A stretch of 64,000 nucleotides of DNA from an uncultured Collinsella sp. (GCA_900541725.1 UQLB01000002.1:69468-133467); one strand, 5' to 3'. Positions 43,027 through 52,524 are shown, counted from the first letter of the stretch. Notes: generated by a model not told the origin, from the sequence alone. Translations and numbers: made by a program.

Positions 43027-45480
43027 ATGGCCGAGCAACTTTCGCTGTTTGGTTCGTCGGAACCGGAGGAAGCTCCGAAGTCCGCGGCTACTGCCGCCGC
43101 CCCGGCGCAGCCCGAGCCCGCGCCCGAGCCCGTTGCCGCCTACGCGAGCGTGGTCCTCGACATCCCGACCCGTGCGCTGTCCGAGCCATTCGCCTACGGT
43201 ATCCCCCGGTCCCTTGCCAACGAGGCGCAGATCGGATCCACGGTCCTAGTTCACTTTGGTAACCGTGCGGCCGCGGGCTACATCGTCGATATCGCGCCCG
43301 AGCTGGGCGATCTGCAGGGCAACAACGCCCTCGACCCCGCGCGTATCAAGCCCGTCGAGGCCATCCTCAGCAAGCCACTCTTTACCGCCGAGGCTGCCCG
43401 TATCGCACGTTGGATGAGCCGCGAGTACGTCGCGACGCTTTCCGAGTGCCTGCGCTTGTTCTTGCCCCCGGGCGGTAGCCCGCGCGTCGTGAAAGGCGAT
43501 GACGGCGTGTGGGCTGTTGAACGTCCCGCCGTCAAACCCATCCAAAACCGTTGGGTCATGCTTACGCCCGAGGGCTTCGACTATACGCCGCCCAAAACGG
43601 CGGTCCGCCAGCGCCAGCTTATCGAGGCGCTCCAGTGCGGACCGGTCACGACGCGCGACCTCAACCTGCTCTATAGCAGCATGTCGGCGACCATCAAGGC
43701 GCTCGAAAAGCGCGGCGTCGTGGTGGTGGAGGAGCGCCGTGCTTGGCGTGGCTGCAGCGAGCAGACCACGCTGTCCTCGGCAAGCGGCAAGGCGCCGGCC
43801 GCACTTACCAACGGCCAACAGCAGGCGCTCGCACAGATTGAACGTGCCCGCCTGGACGCCCACGGTGACGTGGTGCTGGTCGATGGCGTCACCGGCTCCG
43901 GCAAAACTGAGGTCTACCTTTCGGCGATTGAGCGCGTGCTGGCGGCCGGCCGTTCGGCTTGCGTACTCGTGCCCGAGATCTCACTGACGGCCCAAACCGT
44001 CGGCCGTTTCCGTTCGCGTTTTGGCGAGACGGTCGCGGTCTTCCACTCGCGCCTCTCGGCCGGTGAGCGTCTGGACCAGTGGGACATGGTCGCCAGCGGT
44101 GTGGCCCGCGTGGTCGTCGGCGCACGTTCGGCGCTCTTTTGCCCGCTCAGCGACCTCGGCCTCATCATTATCGACGAGGAGCACGAGACGAGCTACAAAC
44201 AGGGCTCCAGCCCGCGCTACCATGCGCGCGAGGTTGCGGCCGAGATGGCGCGCCGCTATCGTTGTCCGCTCGTGCTGGGTTCCGCCACGCCTTCTGCCGA
44301 GGCGTTCGACCGCTGCCGCCGTGGCACGTATAACGGTGCCACCTGGACGCGCGTCGAGATGCCCGAGCGCCCGGGACACGCCGTGCTGCCTACGGTTCGG
44401 ATTGCCGACCTGCGCCATGAGTTTTCTCACGGCAGCCGCTCCATGTTCTCAAAACCCTTGATGGAGGGCTTGGAGCGTGTGGTCGAGCGACGCGAGAAGG
44501 CCGTACTGCTGCATAACCGCCGTGGCTTTGCGCCGTTCCTGATGTGCCGCGAGTGCGGCTGCGTGCCCACCTGCAACCACTGTTCCACCGCGCTCACGTA
44601 CCACGAACGCACGCACACGCTGCAGTGTCACACATGCGGTTCGTCTTGGCGCGTGCAGCCGTATCCCGCGCCCACGAGCCACTGTCCCAAATGCGGTAGC
44701 CGCTATCTGGCAAAAATGGGTCTGGGCACTCAGCAGATCGAGGACGCACTGCACCAGATGCTTCCCGAGGACGTCGCCATTATTCGCATGGATGCCGATT
44801 CCACGCGCGGCAAGGATGCGCACAAAAAGCTGCTCGAGCAGTTCGATGCGGCCGATTGCGCCGTGTTGCTGGGCACCCAAATGATCGCAAAGGGTCTCGA
44901 CTTTCCTGAGGTCACGCTCGTGGGCGTGGTCAATGCCGACTTCGCCCTCAAGCTGCCCGACTTTCGCGCAGGGGAGCGCGCCTACGACCTGCTGGAACAG
45001 GTGGCGGGCCGTGCCGGTCGCGGCGATCGCCCCGGCGAGGTGATCATCCAGACCTACCTGCCCGAGGATCCGGTCATTCGCGCCGTCGCTGAGCATGACC
45101 GTTCGATCTTTACCGACTACGACCTGGAACAGCGCCGCGACGCGCTATACCCGCCGTTTGTTCGCCTGGTCAACATCTTGGTGTGGTCGGCGAACCGAGA
45201 CGACGCGCAAGACTACATCGGGCGCATTGCAAAGCTTCTTAAGCGCCGCTGGCATGCCGCCGCGCCCGACTTTTTGCGGGCGGGGAGTGCCGTGCCGCAG
45301 GTGCTTGGCCCGGCTTCGTGTGTAATCGAGAGAGCCAAGGACCGTTACCGCTTCCATCTGCTTGTGAAGTCGCCCGTGGGGTACCATGTCTCTGACGATA
45401 TCGACGCCTGCCTCAAAGAGGTGGGCTCCGTGCGTGGCGTGAGCGTGAGCGTTGACGTCGACGCCTATGATTTGATGTAA
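43027..45480 (+). CDS. priA: Primosomal protein N' (replication restart helicase PriA)
   Basis: A 3'-5' DNA helicase that reloads the replisome at stalled forks. The 817 residues have an Ala/Pro-rich N-terminal stretch and the 3'-DNA-binding domain (SEPFAYGIPRSL). Helicase motifs follow: Walker A GVTGSGKTEVYL, DEEH in IIDEEHETSYKQ, and LHNRRGFA. The two-site zinc module has eight Cys (CRECGCVPTCNHC, CHTC, CPKC). C-terminal motifs are GTQMIAKGLDFPEVTLVG and AGRAGRGDRPGEV. GGAGGTGC lies before the ATG. It leads a run with def, fmt and rsmB, an arrangement common in bacteria. Confidence 0.96.
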   Translation: MAEQLSLFGSSEPEEAPKSAATAAAPAQPEPAPEPVAAYASVVLDIPTRALSEPFAYGIPRSLANEAQIGSTVLVHFGNRAAAGYIVDIAPELGDLQGNNALDPARIKPVEAILSKPLFTAEAARIARWMSREYVATLSECLRLFLPPGGSPRVVKGDDGVWAVERPAVKPIQNRWVMLTPEGFDYTPPKTAVRQRQLIEALQCGPVTTRDLNLLYSSMSATIKALEKRGVVVVEERRAWRGCSEQTTLSSASGKAPAALTNGQQQALAQIERARLDAHGDVVLVDGVTGSGKTEVYLSAIERVLAAGRSACVLVPEISLTAQTVGRFRSRFGETVAVFHSRLSAGERLDQWDMVASGVARVVVGARSALFCPLSDLGLIIIDEEHETSYKQGSSPRYHAREVAAEMARRYRCPLVLGSATPSAEAFDRCRRGTYNGATWTRVEMPERPGHAVLPTVRIADLRHEFSHGSRSMFSKPLMEGLERVVERREKAVLLHNRRGFAPFLMCRECGCVPTCNHCSTALTYHERTHTLQCHTCGSSWRVQPYPAPTSHCPKCGSRYLAKMGLGTQQIEDALHQMLPEDVAIIRMDADSTRGKDAHKKLLEQFDAADCAVLLGTQMIAKGLDFPEVTLVGVVNADFALKLPDFRAGERAYDLLEQVAGRAGRGDRPGEVIIQTYLPEDPVIRAVAEHDRSIFTDYDLEQRRDALYPPFVRLVNILVWSANRDDAQDYIGRIAKLLKRRWHAAAPDFLRAGSAVPQVLGPASCVIERAKDRYRFHLLVKSPVGYHVSDDIDACLKEVGSVRGVSVSVDVDAYDLM

Positions 45481-45498
45481 CAACCCGAAAGGATGGCC

Positions 45499-46035
45499 AT
45501 GGAAGCCAACGGAATCGTACTGTCGCCCGACCCTCGTCTGCGCCAGGAGTGCGCCGTCATCGAGGAGATCACCCCGGCGATCGAGGCGCTTGCCGAGAAG
45601 ATGGAGAAGATGATGTTCGACAACGGCGGTTGCGGACTGGCTGCCCCGCAGATCGGTGAGCTCATTCAGCTTGTCACCATCGACTGCGATTACAGCGACA
45701 AAAATGATTATGATCCGTACGTGCTCATCAACCCTGTCATTGTTGAGCAGAGCGACCATCTGGTGCCGTTTAGCGAGGGCTGCCTTTCCATCCCTGGCAT
45801 TAGCTGCGAGATCGAGCGTCCCGATCACGTTGTCGTTGAGGCGTATGACCTCGATGCCAACCTGATCCGCTATGAGGCCACGGGCGATCTGTTCTGCGTG
45901 TGCCTGCAGCACGAGATCGATCACCTGCATGGCAATACCATGTTCGAGCGACTTAAGCCGATGCAGCGCATCAAGGCAGTCAAGGAGTACCAGGACGCCC
46001 TGGCCCGTGGCGCTCGTCCGGGCGAGACGGAGTAG
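45499..46035 (+). CDS. def: Peptide deformylase
   Basis: Removes the formyl group from nascent proteins; metalloenzyme. The 178 residues have all three motifs: GCGLAAPQ (44-51), EGCLS (93-97) and HEIDH (138-142), which bind the metal and carry the catalytic Glu. The ATG at 45499 is preferred because AAAGGA leaves no spacing to the ATG at 45493. It follows priA after 18 bases. The gap to fmt holds a long palindrome and a terminator, so fmt has its own promoter. Confidence 0.95.
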   Translation: MEANGIVLSPDPRLRQECAVIEEITPAIEALAEKMEKMMFDNGGCGLAAPQIGELIQLVTIDCDYSDKNDYDPYVLINPVIVEQSDHLVPFSEGCLSIPGISCEIERPDHVVVEAYDLDANLIRYEATGDLFCVCLQHEIDHLHGNTMFERLKPMQRIKAVKEYQDALARGARPGETE

Positions 46036-46043
46036 GTCCCTCC

Positions 46044-46145
46044 GTCCCCGGTGCTGAGCGCCCACATATCATCCCGTGCTCAAACATTCTCGCTGCGCTG
46101 CGAAACTGCGCGCGGGACGATATGTGGGCGCTCAGCACCGGGGAC
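46044..46145. repeat. Long perfect palindrome between def and fmt
   Basis: 27-base perfect arms at 46044-46070 and 46119-46145, starting TCCCCGGTGCTGAGCGCC in the left arm. The 48-base core holds a further CCCG/CGGG stem and CTCAAACATTCTCGCTGCGC. The core is unlike those of the other palindromes. No gene lies in the 327-base gap. Confidence 0.9.
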
Positions 46146-46221
46146 TGCGTTGTTCTGGCTTGGTTCGCCCGGGTGCCGTTGGGCCAGGGAGGGGCGTCTT
46201 CGCTGATAATTGCTTTGTTGG

Positions 46222-46257
46222 AAGAGCTGCTTTTATGCGGCTCTTTCTTTGTTTTTG
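46222..46257 (+). terminator. Terminator upstream of fmt
   Basis: AGAGCTGC pairs with GCGGCTCT (one G-U) around a T-rich loop, followed by TTCTTTGTTTTT. It ends the priA-def transcript. Confidence 0.8.
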
Positions 46258-46362
46258 GGTATATTTGTTTCTGTTGAATTGTTATTGCGGCTGGGTTCGC
46301 TTGCGACCTGGAACGCTTTTTTGTAGCCGTCTCGGCTCGTTATTGAGAGGAGACTAACTTTT

Positions 46363-47283
46363 ATGCGTATTGTGTTTATGGGTACGCCTGATTTTGCTGT
46401 GCCTTCGCTGACTTTGCTTGTTGAGGCTGGCAATGAGATTGCGCTTGTCATTACTCGTCCCGATGCTGTTCGTGGGCGCGGCAAGAAGCTTGAGCCGTCT
46501 CCTGTTAAGGCCAAGGCGCTTGAGCTGGGGTTGCCGGTTGTTGAGGCTAATCGTATGACGCCTGAGGTCGTTGAGGCGCTTAAGGCTGCCCAGGCTGACA
46601 TTTTCTGCGTGGCTGCCTATGGTTGCATTTTGCCGGATGACGTGCTGCATATGGCGCCGCTTGGTATTGTGAATGTTCATGCGTCCTTGCTGCCTCGTTG
46701 GCGTGGGGCTGCTCCCATTCAGCGTGCGATTCTCGCTGGTGATGAGGTTGCCGGCGTTTCCATTATGCGTATTGGGCATGGCGTGGATACCGGCGCTTAT
46801 TGTGCGCAGGCCTCGACCTCGGTTGCCGGTAAGCATGCTGAGGCGCTGACCATGGAGCTTGGTGAGCTTGGCGGCAAACTGCTTGCCGATACGCTTCCTT
46901 CGCTTGCCGATGGCACCGCCGTGTGGATTGAACAGGATGAGTCGCTTGTTACCCATGCTGCCAAGATTTCTAAGCAGGAGATGCGTCTTGACCCTCAGAT
47001 GGCGGCACTTGATTGTGTGCGTCATGTGCTTGCCTCGTCCGACACCGCTCCCGCTCGTTGTGTGATTGCCGGCAAGTCGGTTCGCGTGCTCGATGCTGAG
47101 CCGGCTGATGTGTCGCTTGGCGAAGGCGCTGTTGCCGTTCAAGCCAAGCGCGTCTACCTTGGTCTTTCCGATGGCCCGGTTGAGTTGCTCGAGGTTAAGC
47201 CCGATGGCAAGCGTGCCATGGCCGCTTCTGCTTGGGCTGCTGGGCTGCAAGGCGCCGATCTTATCTGGGGTGTTTTGTCATGA
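46363..47283 (+). CDS. fmt: Methionyl-tRNA formyltransferase
   Basis: Formylates initiator Met-tRNA using 10-formyl-tetrahydrofolate. The 306 residues show MRIVFMGTPDFAVPSL, then AAYGCILPDDVL, NVHASLLPRWRGAAPIQRAI with the catalytic Asn/His region, and MRIGHGVDTG. GAGAGGAG lies 11 bases before the ATG. Codon use differs from most neighbours, with many T-ending codons (GTT, CTT, GCT). The stop overlaps the rsmB start as ATGA. Confidence 0.96.
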   Translation: MRIVFMGTPDFAVPSLTLLVEAGNEIALVITRPDAVRGRGKKLEPSPVKAKALELGLPVVEANRMTPEVVEALKAAQADIFCVAAYGCILPDDVLHMAPLGIVNVHASLLPRWRGAAPIQRAILAGDEVAGVSIMRIGHGVDTGAYCAQASTSVAGKHAEALTMELGELGGKLLADTLPSLADGTAVWIEQDESLVTHAAKISKQEMRLDPQMAALDCVRHVLASSDTAPARCVIAGKSVRVLDAEPADVSLGEGAVAVQAKRVYLGLSDGPVELLEVKPDGKRAMAASAWAAGLQGADLIWGVLS

Positions 47284-48680
47284 GCAAGCTGTCTCCCGCG
47301 CGCAAACTTGCGCTCGATGTGCTAATGGAGGCCGATCGCCGCGGCATGTATGCGCGTGACGTGCTGTCCACTCGCGCATCGGCCAAGGCTATTGACCAGC
47401 GCGATTCCGCTTTTGCCGCCCGCTTGGCGCTGGGTGTGGCCGCTACGCAGGGTATTTTGGACGAGCTGCTCGATCAGTTTCTCGATAAGCCTAAAAAGGT
47501 TGCGCCGCGTGTTCGCATGGCACTTCGTATCTCAGCCTTCGAGATGCTCTATCTGCATACGCCTGGCCGCGTTGCGGTGAGTCAGGGCGTTGAGCTGGTG
47601 CGCAGCGGAGCTAAGTCTGCCGCCGGTTTGGCCAATGCCGTGCTGCATAAGGTCGCGGACAACGTTGAGGACTTTGCCACGGCGTCCGATGTAGACGAGT
47701 CTGAGCGACGCTTGGTTCGTCTGTCGCGCCTGATGGGTCTGCCGCGTTGGCTGTGCGCTCGTATTATGGCGTCGTTTGACACGCCCGAGGGTGCGCTTAA
47801 CTTTGCCGGCAATCTGGCCCCCGCGCCGCTGGCCCTGCATGAGAACGCCTTTGCGACTAAGCCCGATCCGTATATCTCGCAGCTCGTCGCGCCTGTCTTC
47901 CCGGGCTGCCATGCTCCGGTTGATGCCCAGGTTACCGTTGCTTCGGGTGTGTTTGAGCGTGCTGCCGCGGTGGCCTCGGACCTTAACGCTCAGCTCATCG
48001 CCACAGCTGCCACGCGCCCTGGAAGCTGCCTTGAGATTGGCGCCGGTCGCGGTACCAAGACCTATGTGATGATGTGCCAGGCCAAGCGCGCCGGCTATGA
48101 GCGTCTGCATACGGCACTTGATCTTCATGACCGTAAGTGCGACCTAAATCTCGCGCGCCTTCACAAGGCGGGTATTCAGGGCGTTCGTACGGTTTCGGGC
48201 GATGCCTGCGAGCTTGATGAGGTGCTCACATCGTTTGATGCCATGCTTGGCGAGCCGGTTAAATTCGACACGGTCTTTATCGATGCGCCGTGCTCGGGCA
48301 CCGGAACCATGCGTCGTCATCCCGAGATTCCGTGGCGTCTGACCGAAAAGGATGTGACGGTTGAGCTGCCCAAACTGCAGCTGTCGATGCTCAAGGAAGC
48401 CGCCGCGCGCGTGGCTGCCGGCGGCGAGCTCATCTATGCGACGTGCTCCGTCTTCGACGAGGAGAACACGCAGGTGGTGGACGCGTTCCTTGCTTCTCCC
48501 GAGGGTGCCGGCTTTAGCGTGGCACCGCTTTCCGAGGCACAGATTCTGCAACTCCCCGAGTTCGATCAGGCCAAGAAGCTCGTATCCGTACGCCAGAACG
48601 ATCGAGGCCTCTTCCAAAGCGTGCCGGTAAACGCCGACTCCTACGACGGCCACTTCTGCGCCAGACTGGTCCACAAGTAA
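47280..48680 (+). CDS. rsmB: 16S rRNA m5C967 methyltransferase (RsmB/Sun type)
   Basis: Methylates a cytosine in 16S rRNA with SAM. The 466 residues have an N-terminal NusB-like helical domain (about 5-145, LALGVAATQGILDELLD) and a C-terminal Rossmann methyltransferase (CLEIGAGRGTKTYVM). The catalytic Cys pair is in FIDAPCSGTGTMRRHP and ATCSVFDEEN. The start overlaps fmt. A GTGAAATA palindrome follows 6 bases after the stop. Confidence 0.93.
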   Translation: MSKLSPARKLALDVLMEADRRGMYARDVLSTRASAKAIDQRDSAFAARLALGVAATQGILDELLDQFLDKPKKVAPRVRMALRISAFEMLYLHTPGRVAVSQGVELVRSGAKSAAGLANAVLHKVADNVEDFATASDVDESERRLVRLSRLMGLPRWLCARIMASFDTPEGALNFAGNLAPAPLALHENAFATKPDPYISQLVAPVFPGCHAPVDAQVTVASGVFERAAAVASDLNAQLIATAATRPGSCLEIGAGRGTKTYVMMCQAKRAGYERLHTALDLHDRKCDLNLARLHKAGIQGVRTVSGDACELDEVLTSFDAMLGEPVKFDTVFIDAPCSGTGTMRRHPEIPWRLTEKDVTVELPKLQLSMLKEAAARVAAGGELIYATCSVFDEENTQVVDAFLASPEGAGFSVAPLSEAQILQLPEFDQAKKLVSVRQNDRGLFQSVPVNADSYDGHFCARLVHK

Positions 48681-48686
48681 CGACTA

Positions 48687-48753
48687 AGTTGCGGTGAAAT
48701 AGGGAATGAAAAGCCGCTTCTGCCCGCCAAACAGTCCTTATTTCACCGCAACT
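48687..48753. repeat. Intergenic palindrome, GTGAAATA family, copy 3
   Basis: Arms 48687-48708 and 48732-48753 pair over about 22 bases with two mismatches (AGTTGCGGTGAAATA core). The 23-base loop is unique. It sits between the convergent rsmB and fmdB genes and could stop rsmB transcription. Confidence 0.85.
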
Positions 48754-48789
48754 CACAAGGAAACCTGGGTAGCTTAATTAACTACCCAT

Positions 48790-48832
48790 AGAGCAAAGAA
48801 ATAGCCCCGCGATCGGTTTTGGTCGCGGGGCT
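48790..48832 (-). terminator. Rho-independent terminator of the fmdB-like gene
   Basis: AGCCCCGCGA pairs with TCGCGGGGCT over 10 bases, followed on the minus strand by ATTTCTTT. 10 bases past the stop. Confidence 0.88.
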
Positions 48833-48841
48833 GCTTGGTTC

Positions 48842-49078
48842 CTAGTGGCTATGCGGGCAGTTGGCGCAGCAGCCACTGGTGGCGTTGGTACTGGAGCCGC
48901 CGCTTCGTTGATCGGTGTTGTAGAAACCGCTGCCCTCAAATTTAATGCCGCTGGCCGAGAACGTCTTGGCCGCCGGGGCACCGCAGCTGGGGCACACGAC
49001 CTCGGGAGTCTCGGACATGGGATGCTCAACCTCAAACACGTTGCCGCAGCTCGAGCACTTGTAATCGTAGCGCGCCAT
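48842..49078 (-). CDS. FmdB-type zinc-ribbon protein
   Basis: A 78-residue small protein of the FmdB/CxxC_CXXC_SSSS family. Two Cys pairs, CSSC and CPSC, form the zinc ribbon, within YDYKCSSCGNVFEVEH. A Ser/Gly/Thr linker follows, then GCCANCPHSH, a further Cys/His-rich tail. The function is not well known; a regulatory role was proposed for one member. It lies downstream of the GH13-GH77 gene, behind a terminator. Confidence 0.88.
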   Translation of the reverse strand: MARYDYKCSSCGNVFEVEHPMSETPEVVCPSCGAPAAKTFSASGIKFEGSGFYNTDQRSGGSSTNATSGCCANCPHSH

Positions 49079-49096
49079 AATACTTCCTTTTCAGCA

Positions 49097-49122
49097 CAAA
49101 GCGGGCAGATTACTCTGCCCGC
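49097..49122 (-). terminator. Terminator after the GH13-GH77 gene
   Basis: GCGGGCAG pairs with CTGCCCGC around a 6-base loop, followed on the minus strand by TTTG. 44 bases past the stop codon. Confidence 0.75.
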
Positions 49123-49166
49123 ATAAATTCAAACGTCTGTAACTGTACCCTATATCGGGGGTTTTA

Positions 49167-52100
49167 TCACGCTTCACCCCAGAATCTATGGTTGTTGCGC
49201 AGGAGCTGTGCGGTTTTGTTCTCGGCGGCTGCAATGTCCGCCTCGTCAGCCTGCCAGGTCCAGTTGCCCGTGGCCACGCCCGGAACGTTCATGCGCGCGT
49301 CGTCGCCAAGCCCCAGGACATCCTGCAGTGGCATCATCACCAGGGGAGCGTCGCTTGCCAGCGCGTCGCTCATCAGCTTGGCCGCCACCTCAACACCGCT
49401 CGGTTCATCGCCGCCCGCAAAGGTACGGGTGCACCAACCGGCCAGCGTCGACGTATCGTGCGTCGAGGTGTACAGAATCTTGCCGGGCGTGGGATGCACA
49501 CCGCAACGAACGTCGTAGTCGCTAAACTCCAGCACGTCCATGCCGGGGAAACCGCAGGTCGATGCCATGGCACGAACACCGGGCGTCAGATAGCCCAAGT
49601 CCTCAGCGATAAAGTTGAGCGGACCCAGTTCGTCATAGGCGGTCTGGAACAGGTCCTTGCCCGGGCCCGCCAGCCAGCGGCCGTCGGCGCATGCCTTGCC
49701 CGCGGGAATGCTGTAGTAGCTGTGGAATCCCAGGAAGTGATCCAGACGCACGCGGTCGTAGAGCGAGAACGCGCGGCGCAGGCGATCCATCCACCAACTA
49801 TAGCCGTTCTGCTTCATGTGGTCCCAGCGGAACGTCGGGTTGCCCCACATCTGGCCCTCGGGCGCAAAGTTGTCGGGCGGCGCGCCGGAAATCTCAATCG
49901 CCTTGCCGGTATCGGACAGCCAGAAGTTCTCGGGTTCGCTCCACGCGTCTGCCGAATCGTCGGACACGTACATGGGAATATCGCCGATGACCTCGATGCC
50001 CTTCTTGTGCGCATAGTTCATGAGCTCGCACCAAGCCAGGTCAAATCGGTACTGCATGTACGCCTGAAGCTCGGCCTCGTCGTGGAAGCGCTTGTCATCG
50101 ATTAGATGCTCGTTGTAGCGCGCGACATCCGCCGGCCAATCGTGACGCGACTCGCCCTCAAAGTACTTCTTAACGGCCATGTAGACGCAGTACTTCTCGA
50201 GCCAATCGGCATTGCGATGTTTAAACGCGGTATACAGCGGATCGGCATCCTCGCCTCCGCGGGCCTTCCATGTCTCAAAGTCGGCTGCCAGCTCCTCGTG
50301 GCTTTCGGGCAGCAGGTCGATATTGCCTGCAAAGGCCGAAGGACCGGCGTAAGGGGAGCGGAAGAAGTCCGTGGGGTTGACGGGGAGAACCTGCCAGTAG
50401 CGCATGCCCATGGCGGCCAGATGGTCGATAAAACGACGCGTGGGCGCGCCGATCGTACCGGGCTTGCCGTCGTCGGTCGGCACCGATGTGATATGGCATA
50501 CAACACCCGCACCGTGATCGAGCGGCTCCTGCAGGCGCTGCTCGGCGTGGTGATAGATGATCGACGAACCGAGCGGGTACAGGTCGAGCGTGACCGTGCC
50601 GTTATGGATCTCGCACTCATGACCGCTGATCACGTCACTTGCACATTCGTCGAGCGCCGGAATCGTCACACGATGCGAGTTGCGCAGGCTGCGGTTGATG
50701 ATGACTGTCGCGGACTCGCCGTCTTTACCGGTACGGTTGTAGGCCAGCACCTCGTCATTGAGCGCAAAGGCCTTGATTTCACCGTCGATCATAAACGGCA
50801 GCGCGCGGCGCACAGCAGATGCGTTCTTGACGATTGCGAACGTATCGAAGTCGTGCAGGTCTTCCTTGGTCGGCAAGGTGCGGCGATTACCCGGATCGGT
50901 CAGGCCCTCAAGGCCGTACTCGTCGCCATAGTAAATCGAAGGCACACCGGGGAACGTCATCTGCATGAGCGTCGCGAGCCAAAAACGACTCTTGGCCAGG
51001 CCCATCGCGTTCTCGTCCAGGCGCCATTTGCTGCGCTCACTCTCGGGCAGCTGCGACTCGTCGGGACCACCGCCGAGCACCGAGATAATGCGCGGGCGGT
51101 CGTGGCTCGACAGCAGATTGAGCGCGCAGGATAATGCCTCGCGCGGGTAGTTCTCGCGCAGGGTCTCGATATCCTCGGCAGCTTGGTAGGCGTTTTTGTA
51201 GCCCATCAAAAAGCCGATGACCATGTCGCGGAAGGGGTAATCCATGGCCGAGTCGAGCTCGGAACCTTGCAGATAGCGACGCAGATGGCCGTAGCTGATC
51301 TTGTTGGAGGCGTCTTCCCAGACCTCGCCGAGCAGCAGTGCATCGGGCTTCTCGGCGAGCACGGCCTTTTTGATCTCGGCTAGGAAATCGTCGGAAAGCT
51401 CGTCGGCCACATCCAGGCGCCAGCCGTGAGCGCCGGCGCGCAGCCATTTACGAATGACGCCGTCCTTGCCCAGGAGCCGCTCGCGTACCAGTTCGGAGCC
51501 CTCATTGATGGCGGGCATATTGCCCACGCCCCACCAACAGTCGTACGATCCGTCCTCGTGGAAATAAAACGCATCGCGCCACGGAGAATCCTCGCTCTGC
51601 CACGCGCCCACGCCGGGGTAGTTGCCGTAGCGGTTGAAGTAGATCGAATCGTCGCCCGTGTGGTTGAACACACCGTCCAGAATGATGGAAATGCCCAGCT
51701 TCTCGGCCGCCTCGCACAGCTCAGTAAAGTCCTGCTCGGTGCCCAGAATCGGATCGATCTTGGTGTAATCGGCGGTGTCGTAGCGGTGGTTGCTCGCGGC
51801 TTCGAAGATGGGGTTGAGGTAGATGGCCGTAAAGCCCAGCTCGGCGATGCGAGGCAGGTCTTCTTGGATGCCCTTGAGCGAGCCGCCGTAGAAGTCCCAG
51901 GCCTTAATGGAGCCGTCTTCGGCGCGCTCGTAGACGGGCGGCTCGTTCCAATCCTCTACCATGCGACGCTGAATGCCCTTGCGCGGCTTTTCGAGCTCGG
52001 CCATTGTGCGCTCGCGCCAGTTCTCGTCACGTGCATAGCGGTCGGGGAAGATCTGGTAAACCATGCCGCGCTCGTACCACTCGGGACGAACTTCGCGGTG

Positions 52101-52463
52101 TTTGTAGACGGTAATCTGGAAAGACGGCACCTCGGCGTAGTCGTAGGTTACGCCCTCGCCGCCGGTGCGGCCTTGCGGTGCGCCCAAGCGGACCTCGGGC
52201 TGGCCCTCGATATTGCATATAAAGCTGTACCAGATTAGACAGGGTTCGGCGCATTCCAGCTCGGCGGTAAAGATGCCATCGCCCTCGTGCGTCATGGGAT
52301 ACCGAGACTCACCGATCTCATCGACCCAGGTGCGGAGCGTAAGAATTGCCTGCGCGGGATCGGCATCCTCCAGAATCACGGAGAGCGAAAGGGTAGTTCC
52401 TGTGGTCACAGCGCCAAACGGAGTGCGAAACTGCGGCAGACGGCTGTTGTGTATCAATCTCAT
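49167..52463 (-). CDS. Neopullulanase-like GH13 amylase fused to GH77 4-alpha-glucanotransferase
   Basis: A 1098-residue two-enzyme protein for maltodextrin breakdown and rearrangement. Residues 1 to about 115 look like a CBM34-type N-terminal domain. Residues about 125-640 are GH13, with DGVFNHTGDDS, the nucleophile Asp in WRLDVADELSD, the acid Glu in LLGEVWED and LSSHDRPRI at the last conserved region. After a linker, residues about 650-1098 are GH77 (MalQ-type): MRYWQVLPVNPTDFF, SPYAGPSAFAGN, the nucleophile Asp in VRLDHFLGF, the acid Glu in IAEDLGYL and THDTSTLAGW. The two halves would cleave and rejoin alpha-1,4-glucans. No signal peptide, so it is cytoplasmic. It lies downstream of glgA behind a hairpin. 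Confidence 0.92.
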   Translation of the reverse strand: MRLIHNSRLPQFRTPFGAVTTGTTLSLSVILEDADPAQAILTLRTWVDEIGESRYPMTHEGDGIFTAELECAEPCLIWYSFICNIEGQPEVRLGAPQGRTGGEGVTYDYAEVPSFQITVYKHREVRPEWYERGMVYQIFPDRYARDENWRERTMAELEKPRKGIQRRMVEDWNEPPVYERAEDGSIKAWDFYGGSLKGIQEDLPRIAELGFTAIYLNPIFEAASNHRYDTADYTKIDPILGTEQDFTELCEAAEKLGISIILDGVFNHTGDDSIYFNRYGNYPGVGAWQSEDSPWRDAFYFHEDGSYDCWWGVGNMPAINEGSELVRERLLGKDGVIRKWLRAGAHGWRLDVADELSDDFLAEIKKAVLAEKPDALLLGEVWEDASNKISYGHLRRYLQGSELDSAMDYPFRDMVIGFLMGYKNAYQAAEDIETLRENYPREALSCALNLLSSHDRPRIISVLGGGPDESQLPESERSKWRLDENAMGLAKSRFWLATLMQMTFPGVPSIYYGDEYGLEGLTDPGNRRTLPTKEDLHDFDTFAIVKNASAVRRALPFMIDGEIKAFALNDEVLAYNRTGKDGESATVIINRSLRNSHRVTIPALDECASDVISGHECEIHNGTVTLDLYPLGSSIIYHHAEQRLQEPLDHGAGVVCHITSVPTDDGKPGTIGAPTRRFIDHLAAMGMRYWQVLPVNPTDFFRSPYAGPSAFAGNIDLLPESHEELAADFETWKARGGEDADPLYTAFKHRNADWLEKYCVYMAVKKYFEGESRHDWPADVARYNEHLIDDKRFHDEAELQAYMQYRFDLAWCELMNYAHKKGIEVIGDIPMYVSDDSADAWSEPENFWLSDTGKAIEISGAPPDNFAPEGQMWGNPTFRWDHMKQNGYSWWMDRLRRAFSLYDRVRLDHFLGFHSYYSIPAGKACADGRWLAGPGKDLFQTAYDELGPLNFIAEDLGYLTPGVRAMASTCGFPGMDVLEFSDYDVRCGVHPTPGKILYTSTHDTSTLAGWCTRTFAGGDEPSGVEVAAKLMSDALASDAPLVMMPLQDVLGLGDDARMNVPGVATGNWTWQADEADIAAAENKTAQLLRNNHRFWGEA

Positions 52464-52524
52464 AGTACGGTCCAGTTCAATAGAATCATGGCATGCTGGC
52501 CATGGGCTTTACGCACAGGATGTA

